Shown: piece after piece, positions 55,450 through 64,000 of the stretch
How the letters are laid out: each line of letters opens with the position of its first letter
How positions within the stretch are numbered: position 1 is the stretch's first letter
Assembly: GCF_017948265.1 (NCBI RefSeq)
Contig: NZ_CP072852.1
Span: 124,001 to 188,000 of the forward strand
Length of the DNA stretch: 64,000 nucleotides
Source: Rhodoferax sp. PAMC 29310
Lineage (GTDB): Bacteria > Pseudomonadota > Gammaproteobacteria > Burkholderiales > Burkholderiaceae_C
Direction: 5' to 3'
Position numbers and translations under genes: made by a program
Notes under the pieces: model-generated
Told to the model about the DNA's origin: nothing
Database searches by the model: none
What the model saw: only the letters and a program-made list of their open reading frames with translations

Positions 55450-56043
55450 TTTTAGGTGTTCTTGCGTGTCTTGGGCCCCGGCCGGCAGCCGGTGCAGAGG
55501 TCGCATGTTAGGGCACAGGATGAACCTGTGCTTACCGGGGGGCTTTGTTTCGAAGCGCCTGAGGCAGATGGCGCTTGCCAGGGCCAAATCGGCGACATCA
55601 GTTTTCTTGTTTGTTTTGGTGAATTGATGAGAAATTGGCTTCTGGCCCTCGTGGAGCCTGCGCAACCAGCTATCAAATAAATAGTAACTTTGGGTTCGCC
55701 GTTTTTGCGCTGTGTTGCGCAGACGGTGGCCCTTGGCGGGCGGCTCCGTCCATTGGGGGTGCAAACGGCAGAGGGCAGGGACGGGGCGGTAAAATCAACC
55801 GCTTCAGGCCGGTTCGCCTCTGCGTGGCCTGATTTCGTTTTACCCCATGCCCAAACCATCCTTGAGCCAACTGCTGTTGGTTTCAGGGCTTGAGTTGGCG
55901 GCCCCAGGCCCTTTGTGGACGCCTGATCCGACGAATATTTGATCTGACCGGTTGCTTCCGGTCGTCAACGACCGTGCATGTTGTTGGGCGGGGCATTTTT
56001 GGCGCCGCTCAGGCCCTGTTTTTGACTGGATTGACTCTGAACC
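55450..56043. other. gene-free stretch between Stealth and DUF3348 genes
   Basis: Contains dispersed repeat copy 6 (55630-55690) and probably the promoter of the DUF3348 operon. A 31-codon frame, 55847-55942 plus (MPKPSLSQLLLVSGLELAAP...), is open but has no clear ribosome-binding site; I leave it uncalled. Confidence 0.45.
55630..55690. repeat. dispersed Comamonadaceae-type repeat, copy 6
   Basis: gaaattggcttctggccctc, a variable middle, then agctatcaaataaatagtaa and ctttggg. Copies 5 and 6 share the tail through actttgg. Confidence 0.75.
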
Positions 56044-56802
56044 ATGACGCGAGCATTGACGCGTACCCATCTCCATAGCTCCAGGCTCATGCGCGTGCTC
56101 GCTGACCTGTCGGTGATGGACGCCGCGCAGGCGGGCACGGCCTTTGCTGAAAAGCTGGGCCAGTGGATGAACCTGGGCCACGCGATCACGCTGCATGGCG
56201 CGCTCAATGCGGGCCCAGCGAGCATCAAAACCCCGGCGCCAACCGGCTTGCGCGCGGCCTTGGGTGATGAGTTCAACCGGGTGCGCACCGGGTTTGAGAC
56301 CGTCATCAACACGCCGCCCAGCGCCAAAGGGGTTCGCACGCGCACCGGCATGCCTTTGCCAGACCTGTTGTTGCCGCTGGAAATGCCGTCCGCCTTTGAG
56401 CCCTACCGGCGCTACTACCTGGCGCAGCAGCGTGACATGGAGTTGGGTACACGCCCGTTGCGGGCCAAGGCCCGTGATGTGCTGGCCCGCACCTCGCCCG
56501 CGCTCAAAACCCTGGCCACGCTGGATGCAGCGCTGGACGACATCTTGAATGACCGCGAAAGCAAGCTGCTGGCCAATGTGCCGGTGCTGCTGGAGAAACG
56601 ATTCACGCAACTGCGCAAAGAGCACGAATACAGGCTGAGGACCACGGGTATGACCGACATTCCAGCCTACTGGATGCACGCCGGCGGTTGGCTGGCGCGC
56701 TTTCGCACCGATTTACAAACCGTGTTGCTGGCCGAGCTGGACTTGCGCCTGCAACCCACGGTGGGGCTGATTGAAGCCCTGAACCACGAGACCTCACCAT
56801 GA
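56044..56802 (+). CDS. DUF3348 family protein, first gene of motor-like operon
   Basis: 252 residues, mostly helical and without membrane segments. It starts MTRALTRTHLHSSRLMRVL and contains YYLAQQRDMELGTRPLRAKA and AYWMHAGGWLARFRTDLQTVL. This corresponds to DUF3348, always seen by me in company of DUF802, OmpA and DUF2894 genes. Function unknown; a cytoplasmic partner of the motor is inferred. The stop overlaps the DUF802 start (ATGA). Confidence 0.75.
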   Translation: MTRALTRTHLHSSRLMRVLADLSVMDAAQAGTAFAEKLGQWMNLGHAITLHGALNAGPASIKTPAPTGLRAALGDEFNRVRTGFETVINTPPSAKGVRTRTGMPLPDLLLPLEMPSAFEPYRRYYLAQQRDMELGTRPLRAKARDVLARTSPALKTLATLDAALDDILNDRESKLLANVPVLLEKRFTQLRKEHEYRLRTTGMTDIPAYWMHAGGWLARFRTDLQTVLLAELDLRLQPTVGLIEALNHETSP

Positions 56803-59405
56803 ATAAATACTTGTTTGCCATCGCTTTCGGCCTGGGCGCCGCCGCTGTTGCTTGGGTGGGCAGTGGCTTCATTGGCACCAACTTGCTGGCGTTGACCATG
56901 ACGGCCCTGATCGGGGCGGTGTTTGTCTTTGGCGCGTGGGAGTTACGGCAGTTTCGCCAAGCCACGTCGGCGTTGGCCAGTGCACTGGCCGCCACGCCGG
57001 CGCAGCTCAGTGATTTGGGCGACTGGTTGTCGGGCGTGCCTGCCTCGCTGCGCACCACCGTGCGACTGCGGGTGGAAGGCGAGCGGGTGGGCTTGCCCGG
57101 CCCGGCGCTGACGCCATATCTGGTGGGCCTCTTGGTGATGCTGGGCATGCTGGGCACGTTTTTGGGCATGGTCGTGACGCTGAACGGCGCCGTGTTTGCG
57201 CTGGAAGGCACCACAGATTTGACCGCCATTCGCGCGGCACTGGCCGCGCCCATCAAGGGCCTGGGGCTGGCGTTTGGTACGTCGGTGGCGGGTGTGGCTG
57301 CGTCGGCCATGCTGGGCTTGATGTCGGCCTTGAGCCGGCGCGAGCGGGTGCAGGCAGCGCAAGCGCTGGACAGCCAGATTGCGACCACGCTGCGCGGGTT
57401 CTCCATGGTGCACCAGCGACAGGAAACCTTCAAAGCCCTGCAGGCCCAGTCGCAGGCTTTGCCCGAGGTGGTGACCCATCTGCGGGCCATGATGACGCAA
57501 ATGGAGCGCATGAACGAGCAGCTCAATGAGCGCCTGGTAGGCAATCAGGACCAGTTCCACAAAGATGTGAAGGGCGTTTACACCGACCTGGCCGTGTCCG
57601 TGGACATGTCCTTGCGCAACAGCCTGAGCCAAAGTGCGCAAATTGCCGGAGAGAGCCTTCAACCCGCCGTGGACGCGGCCCTGAACGGCATTGCCGCGCA
57701 GGCCAAGCTGATGCATGAACGCATGGTCGATACCGTGCAGTTGCAACTCGATGGCCTGACCGAGCGCTTCGGCGCCACCGCGTCCACGGTGGCCGCTACC
57801 TGGACCGGCGCCTTGGCCAGCCAAGAGCAAGCCAACGCCAAATTGGTGGGCGGCGTGGAGCGCACCTTGGGTGCGTTTGCCGACACCTTTGAACAACGCT
57901 CTGGCGCGCTGGTCACTTCTGTGAACAGCGCTTACGCCACGTTGCAAGCCGACCAAGCCAGCTTGGATGCCCAGCGTCTGCAGGCCTGGACGCAGTCGTT
58001 GCAAAGCGTTGGCGCCACTCTGCAAAGCGAATGGCAGGGCACCAGCGAGAAAACACTGGCCCAGCAGCAGGAAATTTGCAGCACGCTTACCCAAGCCGTG
58101 CAACGGGTGAACGAGCAGACACAGGCCAGCGCGGCCCAAACGCTGGCAGACACCACCCGTTTGATCACCAGTGCGGAAGATTTGATGCACTCGCGAATGG
58201 CGTCTGAGGCGGACTGGACCACGCAGCACCAGGAGCGCATGGCGGCGCTACTGAGCCGTCACGAGCAGGCCAGCACCATGCTGGTCAGCGGCGTGGAGCG
58301 CACGCTGGGCGCGTTTGCCGACACATTCGATGCGCGCTCTGGGGCTTTGGTGGCATCGGTGGGCACCGCCTACGCGAGCCTGCAAACCGATCAGACGGCT
58401 GGTGACGCCCAGCGGCTGCAACTGTGGACGCAGTCTCTGGAAGGCGCCAGTGCCACGCTGCAGCGCGAATGGCAGAGCACGGCCGACAAAACACTTGCCC
58501 AGCAGCAGCAAATCTGCACCACGCTGACCGAGGCCGTACAAAGCGTCACCGAGCAGGCCCAGACCCGGTCTGCCCAAACCCTGGGCGACGCCACCCGCCT
58601 GATCACGAGCGCCGAAGAACTGATGCGCTCACGCCTGGCGGCTGAAGCCGAGTGGATTGCCCAGCACAACGCGCGCATGGAGGCGCTGTCTACGCAGGTG
58701 CGCACCGAGTTGGGTGCACTTCGTGCCGAAGAAGCCCAGCGCGGCGACGCCGCTGTGGCGCGTCTGGCTGAGCTGCAAACCGCGCTCACCGGGCATTTGA
58801 CAACGCTGGGCACCGCGCTGGAAGACCCCATCACCCGCCTGATTGAGACCGCCTCTGAGGCACCGCGTGCGACTGCTGACGTGATTGGGCAACTGCGCAA
58901 GGAAATCTCCAGCAGCGTGGCCCGAGACAACGAGTTGTTGGAAGAGCGCAGCCGCATCATGGCCACGCTGAACACCTTGCTGGAGTCCATTAACCATGCC
59001 TCGGTGGAGCAGCGTGCGGTGATTGACTCGCTGGTGGCGACGTCCGCTGTGGCACTCAACACGGCCGGCAGCGAGTTCTCTGACAAGGTGGGGGCTGAGG
59101 CCGTCAAGCTATCCGACATTGCCGCGCATGTGACCAGCAGTGCGGTAGAGGTGTCCAGCCTGAGTGAAGCCTTTGGGTTTGCCGTGAACTCCTTCAACGA
59201 GGCCAACGAGAAGCTGATTGCCAACCTGCAGCGCATTGAAGGCGCCATGGACAAATCCATGGCCCGAAGCGACGACCAGTTGGCCTACTACGTGGCGCAA
59301 GCGCGGGAAATCATTGACCTGAGCCTGATGTCGCAAAAAGAGATTTTTGAAGAACTGCGCCAGTTGCCGGGCAAGCAGGCTGCGCCGGCTGAAGAGGTCG
59401 CGTGA
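56799..59405 (+). CDS. DUF802 protein, MotA/ZorA-like motor subunit with long coiled-coil tail
   Basis: 868 residues. Two N-terminal membrane helices (4-24 and 29-48). A second pair at 105-127 (YLVGLLVMLGMLGTFLGMVV) and 151-178 (PIKGLGLAFGTSVAGVAASA) carries the MotA/ExbB/TolQ signature, closest in feel to ZorA. The remaining 690 residues are a predicted cytoplasmic coiled coil. It contains a tandem duplication of 146 residues: 345-490 and 491-636, both starting with VGGVERTLGAFADTF or the variant VSGVERTLGAFADTF. In ZorA the long tail senses or signals from the membrane motor to cytoplasmic effectors. That role here is inference. Overlaps both neighbours by four bases. Confidence 0.8.
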   Translation: MNKYLFAIAFGLGAAAVAWVGSGFIGTNLLALTMTALIGAVFVFGAWELRQFRQATSALASALAATPAQLSDLGDWLSGVPASLRTTVRLRVEGERVGLPGPALTPYLVGLLVMLGMLGTFLGMVVTLNGAVFALEGTTDLTAIRAALAAPIKGLGLAFGTSVAGVAASAMLGLMSALSRRERVQAAQALDSQIATTLRGFSMVHQRQETFKALQAQSQALPEVVTHLRAMMTQMERMNEQLNERLVGNQDQFHKDVKGVYTDLAVSVDMSLRNSLSQSAQIAGESLQPAVDAALNGIAAQAKLMHERMVDTVQLQLDGLTERFGATASTVAATWTGALASQEQANAKLVGGVERTLGAFADTFEQRSGALVTSVNSAYATLQADQASLDAQRLQAWTQSLQSVGATLQSEWQGTSEKTLAQQQEICSTLTQAVQRVNEQTQASAAQTLADTTRLITSAEDLMHSRMASEADWTTQHQERMAALLSRHEQASTMLVSGVERTLGAFADTFDARSGALVASVGTAYASLQTDQTAGDAQRLQLWTQSLEGASATLQREWQSTADKTLAQQQQICTTLTEAVQSVTEQAQTRSAQTLGDATRLITSAEELMRSRLAAEAEWIAQHNARMEALSTQVRTELGALRAEEAQRGDAAVARLAELQTALTGHLTTLGTALEDPITRLIETASEAPRATADVIGQLRKEISSSVARDNELLEERSRIMATLNTLLESINHASVEQRAVIDSLVATSAVALNTAGSEFSDKVGAEAVKLSDIAAHVTSSAVEVSSLSEAFGFAVNSFNEANEKLIANLQRIEGAMDKSMARSDDQLAYYVAQAREIIDLSLMSQKEIFEELRQLPGKQAAPAEEVA

Positions 59406-60070
59406 TGGATGACATGGACGAAAGCGGCGAGTCCACGGCGCCCATTTGGGCGGTGTTTGGCGACCTGATGTCGGGCCTGTTGGGTGCGTTTGTGCTGATC
59501 CTGGTCGGCGTGCTGGGCGTGCAGATGGAGCTGGCCTCGCATCTGGATGCCGAGGTGAAGCTGCGCCAAATGGAGGAGCAGCGCCGCATCACCCTGGAAA
59601 AGGCGTTGGCGGTGCCGCTGGCTACAGGGCGCATCACGCTGAACAACGGGCGCATTGGCATCAGCGGGCAGGTGTTGTTCTCACTGAACTCGGACCAGTT
59701 GCAGCCGGAGGGGCGGCAACTGCTCAATAGCTTGGTCACACCACTACAGTCGTATTTGACGTCGCGCAATGAAATGCTGATGGTGAGCGGCTTTACCGAT
59801 GACCGCGCCATTCGCGAAGGCAACAGCCGTTATATCGACAACTGGGAGTTGTCTGCCCAACGGGCCTTGACGGTGACCCGCACCCTGATAGACGAAGGCA
59901 TGCCCTCGTCGCTGGTATTCGCCGCCGCCTTCGGGGCTGAGCAGCCCGCCACGCCCAACGTGGACGAGGCCGCGCGCACGCAAAACCGGCGCGTGGAAAT
60001 GGCACCGGTTCCCAAAACCAGTAATTCGCCCACCCTGGCCCCCGCACCCAAATTCTTGCTCAAACCATGA
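59402..60070 (+). CDS. OmpA/MotB-like motor partner
   Basis: 222 residues. One N-terminal membrane helix, IWAVFGDLMSGLLGAFVLIL, with an Asp (D20) at the position of the ion-binding Asp of MotB/ZorB. A short stalk and an OmpA peptidoglycan-binding domain follow (LFSLNSDQLQPEGRQLL, VSGFTDDRAI, NWELSAQRALTVTRTL, NRRVEM). It is the expected stator-anchor partner of the DUF802 protein: ion flow through the complex would rotate the five-subunit DUF802 ring. Overlaps neighbours by ATGA. Confidence 0.85.
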   Translation: MMDDMDESGESTAPIWAVFGDLMSGLLGAFVLILVGVLGVQMELASHLDAEVKLRQMEEQRRITLEKALAVPLATGRITLNNGRIGISGQVLFSLNSDQLQPEGRQLLNSLVTPLQSYLTSRNEMLMVSGFTDDRAIREGNSRYIDNWELSAQRALTVTRTLIDEGMPSSLVFAAAFGAEQPATPNVDEAARTQNRRVEMAPVPKTSNSPTLAPAPKFLLKP

Positions 60071-60843
60071 GTGAACTCCATCACAGCAATACAGAGCTTG
60101 CAGGGGCCAAGCCGCCTCTGGACGCCCGCGCTGTGATGTCGGCCCTGCGACAAGCCGGCGCCGCTCGGTGGGACCCGGTGCGTCTGCACTACCTGCAGGC
60201 CTTGGCACAGCGGGCCGATGCGGAGGCAGGACGGGTCAAGGAGCTGCTGGAAGCCCGCTTGGACAACGCCGTGGCCGCATTCAAGGCCCGGTTTGACCGC
60301 GCCTTGAACGACGCCCAAGGTGCGGTGGACCACGCCGTGCCAAACCACCCGCAGGCCGCTGCGGAGTTGCAGCGATTGCTCAAGGCCGGTGATTGCAAAG
60401 GGGTGGCTGTGCACATTGCCAGCCTGAGCAAGCCCGCTCCCCGCAGCGCCTTGGGCGAACTGACCCACTACATCGCCCAGCACGCGGCCGACGGCGCCGG
60501 GCAGAGCGGGGAAGTGATCAGCGGCTTGGGCCAGCAGCCCGAACTCAAAACCAGCCGGGTGTTCAGAAACACCTGGTCCAAACTCAGCGTGGATCGGCAG
60601 GTGGCCAAGGCGCTGGACCAGGCGCCCAAGAACGCCGGCCCCATCAACTCGCACATGCTGGTGCTGCGCTCATTGACGCTGATGCGAGACATCTCGCCCG
60701 ACTACTTGAACCGCTTCACCTCCTACGTGGACACCCTGCTGGGGCTGGAGCAAACAGAAAAAGGCAAGGCGCCCAGCGCGCCCAAAGCCGCCGCTGGCGA
60801 CGCCGCCAAAAAAGCCAAACCCCGGCGCGCCAAGGCCAAATGA
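60067..60843 (+). CDS. DUF2894 family protein, last gene of motor-like operon
   Basis: 258 residues. Helical N-terminus (LDARAVMSALRQAGAARWDP, YLQALAQRADAEAGRVKELL), a central part (SRVFRNTWSKLSVDRQVAKA) and a Lys/Ala-rich basic tail (KKAKPRRAKAK) that could bind nucleic acid. The YFLxY-type DUF2894 pattern LNRFTSYVDTLLGLEQ is near the end. Function unknown. As the terminal gene it sits where effector genes lie in Zorya operons. Confidence 0.75.
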   Translation: MSELHHSNTELAGAKPPLDARAVMSALRQAGAARWDPVRLHYLQALAQRADAEAGRVKELLEARLDNAVAAFKARFDRALNDAQGAVDHAVPNHPQAAAELQRLLKAGDCKGVAVHIASLSKPAPRSALGELTHYIAQHAADGAGQSGEVISGLGQQPELKTSRVFRNTWSKLSVDRQVAKALDQAPKNAGPINSHMLVLRSLTLMRDISPDYLNRFTSYVDTLLGLEQTEKGKAPSAPKAAAGDAAKKAKPRRAKAK

Positions 60844-60846
60844 CGT

Positions 60847-60872
60847 AAAAAAAGCGCCGCACCTTGCGGCGC
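60847..60872 (-). terminator. terminator of gcvP, shared convergent site
   Basis: Arms gcgccgc (60854-60860) and gcggcgc (60866-60872) with loop acctt. On the minus strand the hairpin is followed by seven T (plus-strand aaaaaaa 60847-60853). It separates gcvP from the convergent DUF2894 gene. Confidence 0.8.
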
Positions 60873-60922
60873 GGCGCTCTCTGGAGCCCTTCGCAGACCC
60901 GGGCAGGGCCTGCGTTTCGACG

Positions 60923-63814
60923 TTACTTGTACTCGCTCACTGGCACGCAAGAGCAGAACAGATTGCGGTCGCCATAAACGTTGTCCACCCGGCCCACGGG
61001 CGGCCAGTATTTGACTTGCTTGAGTGTGGCGAGCGGGAAGGCGCCGACTTCGCGCGAATAAGGGCGGTCCCAGGTCTCGCCCATCAGTGACGCGGCCGTG
61101 TGGGGGGCGTGTTTGAGGGGGTTGTTGTCCTGGGGCCACTCGCCGCGCTCGACCTTAGCGATTTCTTCACGGATGGCGATCATGGCGTTGATGAAACGGT
61201 CCAGCTCGTCCAGCGTTTCGCTCTCAGTAGGCTCGACCATCAGCGTGCCCGGCACGGGGAAGCTGAGGGTGGGCGCATGGAAACCGTAGTCCATCAGGCG
61301 CTTGGATACATCTTCGGCCGAGATGCCATTGGCGCCGCCGCTGGTTTCCTTCAAAGGCCGCAGGTCCAGAATGCACTCGTGCGCGACATGGCCGTTGGCG
61401 CTGGCGTACAGCGTGGGGTAGTGGTCTTTCAGACGGGCGCTGATGTAGTTGGCGCTCAGGATGGCGATCTCGGTTGCCGATTTCAGGCCCTCGGCGCCCA
61501 TCATGCGGCAGTACATCCAGCTGATCGGCAGCACCGCTGCATTGCCCAAAGGCGCCGCAGACACCGCGCCCACGCCATGGCTGGGCACACCGCCGGTCAC
61601 GTGGCCGGGCAGGTAGGGCACCAGATCAGCTACCACACACACCGGGCCAACACCGGGGCCGCCGCCGCCGTGGGGGATGCAGAAAGTTTTGTGAAGGTTC
61701 AGGTGACTCACGTCGCCACCAAACTCGCCGGGCGCAGCCACGCCAACTAGGGCGTTCATGTTGGCACCGTCCACATAGACGCGACCACCATGCTCGTGCA
61801 CCAGGGTGCAGAGTTCTTTCACGCTGGTCTCAAACACGCCGTGCGTGCTGGGGTAGGTGATCATCACGGCGGCCAAGTTATCGCTGTGTTTTTCGCATTT
61901 GGCTTTCAGGTCAGCCATGTCCACGTTGCCTTGGGCGTCGCAAGCGGTCACAACCACCGTCAGGCCGACCATGTGGGCGCTGGCGGGGTTGGTGCCGTGC
62001 GCGCTGGAGGGAATCAGGCAGATGTTGCGGTGGCCTTGGCCGTGGGCCTCATGAAAGCCTTTGATGGCGAGCAAACCGGCGTACTCGCCCTGTGAGCCGG
62101 CATTGGGCTGCAGGCTGATGCCAGCATAGCCTGTGGCCTGACACAACCAGGCGCGCAATTGCTCGTCCAGCTCTAGGTAGCCCAGCAATTGACTGCGCGG
62201 CGCAAACGGGTGAATGCGGGCGAACTCGGGCCAGGTGATGGGAATCATCTCGCTGGTGGCGTTGAGCTTCATGGTGCAGCTGCCCAGCGGAATCATGCTG
62301 CGGTCCAGCGCCAGATCTTTATCGCTCAGGCGGCGGATGTAGCGCAGCATGCCGGTCTCGGAATGGTGCGTGTTGAAGACCGGATGGGTCATGAAAGGGC
62401 TGGTCCGGCGCAGCGCGGCGGGCAGCAGATTGTCCAAACCTTGTTCAAACGCGGCCACGGTGGGCAGGGCGGCGCCGTCTTTGGCGAAGAAGCCAAACAG
62501 CTCTTCCACGTTGTCACGGGTCGTGGTTTCATCGAGCGAGACGCTGAGAGAAGTTGCAGAGACTAAACGCAGGTTGGCGCATGCAGAAAGTGCGCGAGCG
62601 GCTATTAAATCAGTAGCGTCGTCGGTTTGGATGGTGAGCGTGTCAAAGGCGCTGGCGTGGGCCAGGGTGTAGCCCATGTCTTGCAAACCACGCGCCAGAA
62701 TGGCGGTGAAGGTGGCCACGCGCTGGGCAATACGGACCAGGCCTTGAGGTCCGTGGTAAACCGCGTACATGCTGGACACCACCGCCGGCAAGACCTGTGC
62801 AGTGCAAATGTTGGAAGTGGCTTTTTCGCGGCGAATGTGCTGCTCGCGGGTCTGCAATGCCAAACGGTAGGTGGGGTTGCCGTGCACGTCCACACTCACG
62901 CCGACCAAGCGGCCGGGCAAAGAGCGTTTGAATTCGTCGCGGCAAGCCATGTAAGCAGCGTGTGGGCCGCCGTTGCACAAAGGCATGCCAAAGCGCTGGG
63001 TCGTGCCCACAGCAATGTCAGCACCCAGCTCGCCCGGGGGCGTTAGCAGGGTCAGCGCCAGCAGGTCGGCGGCCATGATGACCACGCCGCCTTTGGCTTT
63101 GTAGGCCGCAATCCATTCCTTGTCATTGCGCACCACACCGCTCACGCCGGGGTATTGCAGCAGCACGGCGAAGCTGTCCTCAGCCAAGCCTTCGTCACCG
63201 TTGCACACCTTCACAGTGATGCCCAGCGGCTTGGCGCGAGTCTGTATCACTTCCAGCGTTTGTGGCAGCACCTGGTCGTCCACCAGGAATGTCATGGACT
63301 TGGACTTGCCCACGCGCATGGCCAGCGTCATGGCTTCGGCAGCGGCGGTGGCTTCGTCAAGCATGGAGGCATTTGCCATGGGCATGCCGGTCAGGTCGGC
63401 CACCATGGTTTGAAAGTTCACCAGCGCTTCCATGCGGCCTTGGCTGATCTCGGCCTGGTAGGGCGTGTAGGCGGTGTACCAGGCGGGGTTTTCCAGGATG
63501 TTGCGCAGAATCACGCCCGGCGTGTGGGTGTCGTAATAGCCCTGGCCGATGTAGCTCTTGAACACATGGTTCTTGGCCGAAATCGCCTTCAGCTCGGCCA
63601 GCGCGGCGGCTTCCGTGATGGCTGCAGGAATGTTCATAACGGATTGGCGGGCAATGGAGCGCGGCACGATGCCGTCAATCAGATCGCGGCGCGAGGCCGA
63701 TCCGACGACTTTCAGCATCATTTCTTCATCTGCCGCTTCAACACCAATATGGCGGGCGATAAATTCGGAGGTGTTTTCGAGTGTTTTTAGGGGCAGGGGA
63801 GATTGCATCGACAT
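60923..63814 (-). CDS. gcvP: glycine dehydrogenase (P protein of glycine cleavage)
   Basis: 963 residues, the full single-chain length. N-terminal [42 protein letters not shown]. The PLP Lys is in [16 protein letters not shown] and is followed by the Gly-rich loop. It decarboxylates glycine and passes aminomethyl to GcvH, whose gene lies directly upstream. A 27-bp stretch at 62592-62618 matches the dispersed repeat. Confidence 0.95.
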   Translation of the reverse strand: MSMQSPLPLKTLENTSEFIARHIGVEAADEEMMLKVVGSASRRDLIDGIVPRSIARQSVMNIPAAITEAAALAELKAISAKNHVFKSYIGQGYYDTHTPGVILRNILENPAWYTAYTPYQAEISQGRMEALVNFQTMVADLTGMPMANASMLDEATAAAEAMTLAMRVGKSKSMTFLVDDQVLPQTLEVIQTRAKPLGITVKVCNGDEGLAEDSFAVLLQYPGVSGVVRNDKEWIAAYKAKGGVVIMAADLLALTLLTPPGELGADIAVGTTQRFGMPLCNGGPHAAYMACRDEFKRSLPGRLVGVSVDVHGNPTYRLALQTREQHIRREKATSNICTAQVLPAVVSSMYAVYHGPQGLVRIAQRVATFTAILARGLQDMGYTLAHASAFDTLTIQTDDATDLIAARALSACANLRLVSATSLSVSLDETTTRDNVEELFGFFAKDGAALPTVAAFEQGLDNLLPAALRRTSPFMTHPVFNTHHSETGMLRYIRRLSDKDLALDRSMIPLGSCTMKLNATSEMIPITWPEFARIHPFAPRSQLLGYLELDEQLRAWLCQATGYAGISLQPNAGSQGEYAGLLAIKGFHEAHGQGHRNICLIPSSAHGTNPASAHMVGLTVVVTACDAQGNVDMADLKAKCEKHSDNLAAVMITYPSTHGVFETSVKELCTLVHEHGGRVYVDGANMNALVGVAAPGEFGGDVSHLNLHKTFCIPHGGGGPGVGPVCVVADLVPYLPGHVTGGVPSHGVGAVSAAPLGNAAVLPISWMYCRMMGAEGLKSATEIAILSANYISARLKDHYPTLYASANGHVAHECILDLRPLKETSGGANGISAEDVSKRLMDYGFHAPTLSFPVPGTLMVEPTESETLDELDRFINAMIAIREEIAKVERGEWPQDNNPLKHAPHTAASLMGETWDRPYSREVGAFPLATLKQVKYWPPVGRVDNVYGDRNLFCSCVPVSEYK
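62592..62618. repeat. repeat-like segment inside gcvP
   Basis: gcgcgagcggctattaaatc followed by agtagcg matches copy 2 of the dispersed repeat (28337-28363) at 21 of 27 positions. It is translated in the minus frame as [11 protein letters not shown] in a variable part of the protein. Confidence 0.4.
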
Positions 63815-63827
63815 GAGGACTCACAAA

Positions 63828-63893
63828 CCGTTCGCCTCAAGCCTGTCGAAGGGCGAGCGAAACAAGGGGGGGAATGGGCTACGACAGGCTCAG
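63828..63893. repeat. palindromic intergenic repeat (tcgacaggct type)
   Basis: ccgttcgcctcaagcctgtc, gaagggc and then, inverted, ctacgacaggctcag. The cttcgacaggctnag motif with gttcgcc is a common intergenic palindrome in proteobacteria. It lies between gcvH and gcvP. Confidence 0.6.
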
Positions 63894-63922
63894 CCGGCGC
63901 GGGCCGCAGCCCGCAGCCCTAT

Positions 63923-64000
63923 TTAGGCGCCAGCGGAGAAGCTGGTGTAGCTGGTTTCGTCCATCAGGGCGTCCAGCTCGGCCGGGTTGGACAGCTTGAC
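63923..64000 (-). CDS. gcvH: glycine cleavage H protein, C-terminal end (partial)
   Basis: The last 25 residues, VKLSNPAELDALMDETSY then TSFSAGA, and stop TAA at 63923-63925. This is the typical GcvH end. The gene continues beyond the window, upstream of gcvP as usual. Confidence 0.8.
   Translation of the reverse strand, partial: VKLSNPAELDALMDETSYTSFSAGA

Noticed and set aside
55847..55942. 31-codon frame MPKPSLSQ... before the DUF3348 operon
   Set aside because: Open and start-led, but no ribosome-binding site or coupling; kept only as a note.

Overview
The window looks like a chromosomal segment of a GC-rich betaproteobacterium, most likely Comamonadaceae (Rhodoferax/Polaromonas-like). 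The reasons are the gene families (DUF3348-DUF802-OmpA-DUF2894 cluster, dabBA, Zur-znuCBA, gcvP/gcvH) and a dispersed intergenic repeat whose core resembles agctatcaatttaatagtaa and recurs at least six times. No rRNA, tRNA, CRISPR array or replication origin was seen. Family names come from reading motifs; no database search was possible.

Layout. 0.1-4.2 kb: a small gene with twin palindromic sites, then a decaying operon (ferritin-like protein, KAS III-like thiolase fused through a 13-G tract to an ABC ATPase, ABC-2 permease). 4.2-9.5 kb: DUF1761 protein, glutathione transferase, Mrr-like nuclease, cold-shock/excalibur protein, slipin-NfeD pair. 10.1-13.7 kb: nickel/cobalt-type region (anchor protein, HupE/UreJ protein, His-rich protein, RcnR/DmeR-like repressor, NreB-like exporter). 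14-20.6 kb: housekeeping and small exported genes. 20.6-25.6 kb: zinc regulon, with a Fur/Zur regulator, three Zur-type boxes and znuCBA on one side, and a wrecked MacB-like exporter behind zur. 25.8-37.5 kb: broken EamA gene, TPR protein, acyl-CoA synthetase, unknown protein, FAD oxidase, and a pyruvate carboxylase with one in-frame stop. 37.6-41.9 kb: an AT-rich accessory island with an IS481-type element, a HEPN/NB-ARC/helical-repeat gene that resembles antiphage STAND proteins, and IS110 and RAYT scraps. 41.9-51.1 kb: LysR regulator, dabB-dabA inorganic carbon pump, an intact IS256-type element with an 8-bp target duplication, and an [FeFe]-hydrogenase with an extra NTF2-like tail. 51.9-55.4 kb: small accessory genes and a Stealth-type sugar-phosphate transferase. 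56.0-60.8 kb: a four-gene operon whose middle pair looks like a MotA/ZorA-MotB/ZorB ion-driven motor with a long cytoplasmic tail. 60.9-64 kb: gcvP and the end of gcvH.

Two things stand out. First, the DUF802/OmpA pair has the architecture of a Zorya-like motor, but with DUF3348 and DUF2894 partners in place of known Zorya effectors. Second, at least nine in-frame stop codons interrupt otherwise continuous reading frames in eight places. All are TAG or TAA and none is TGA, although TGA is the usual stop of the intact genes here.
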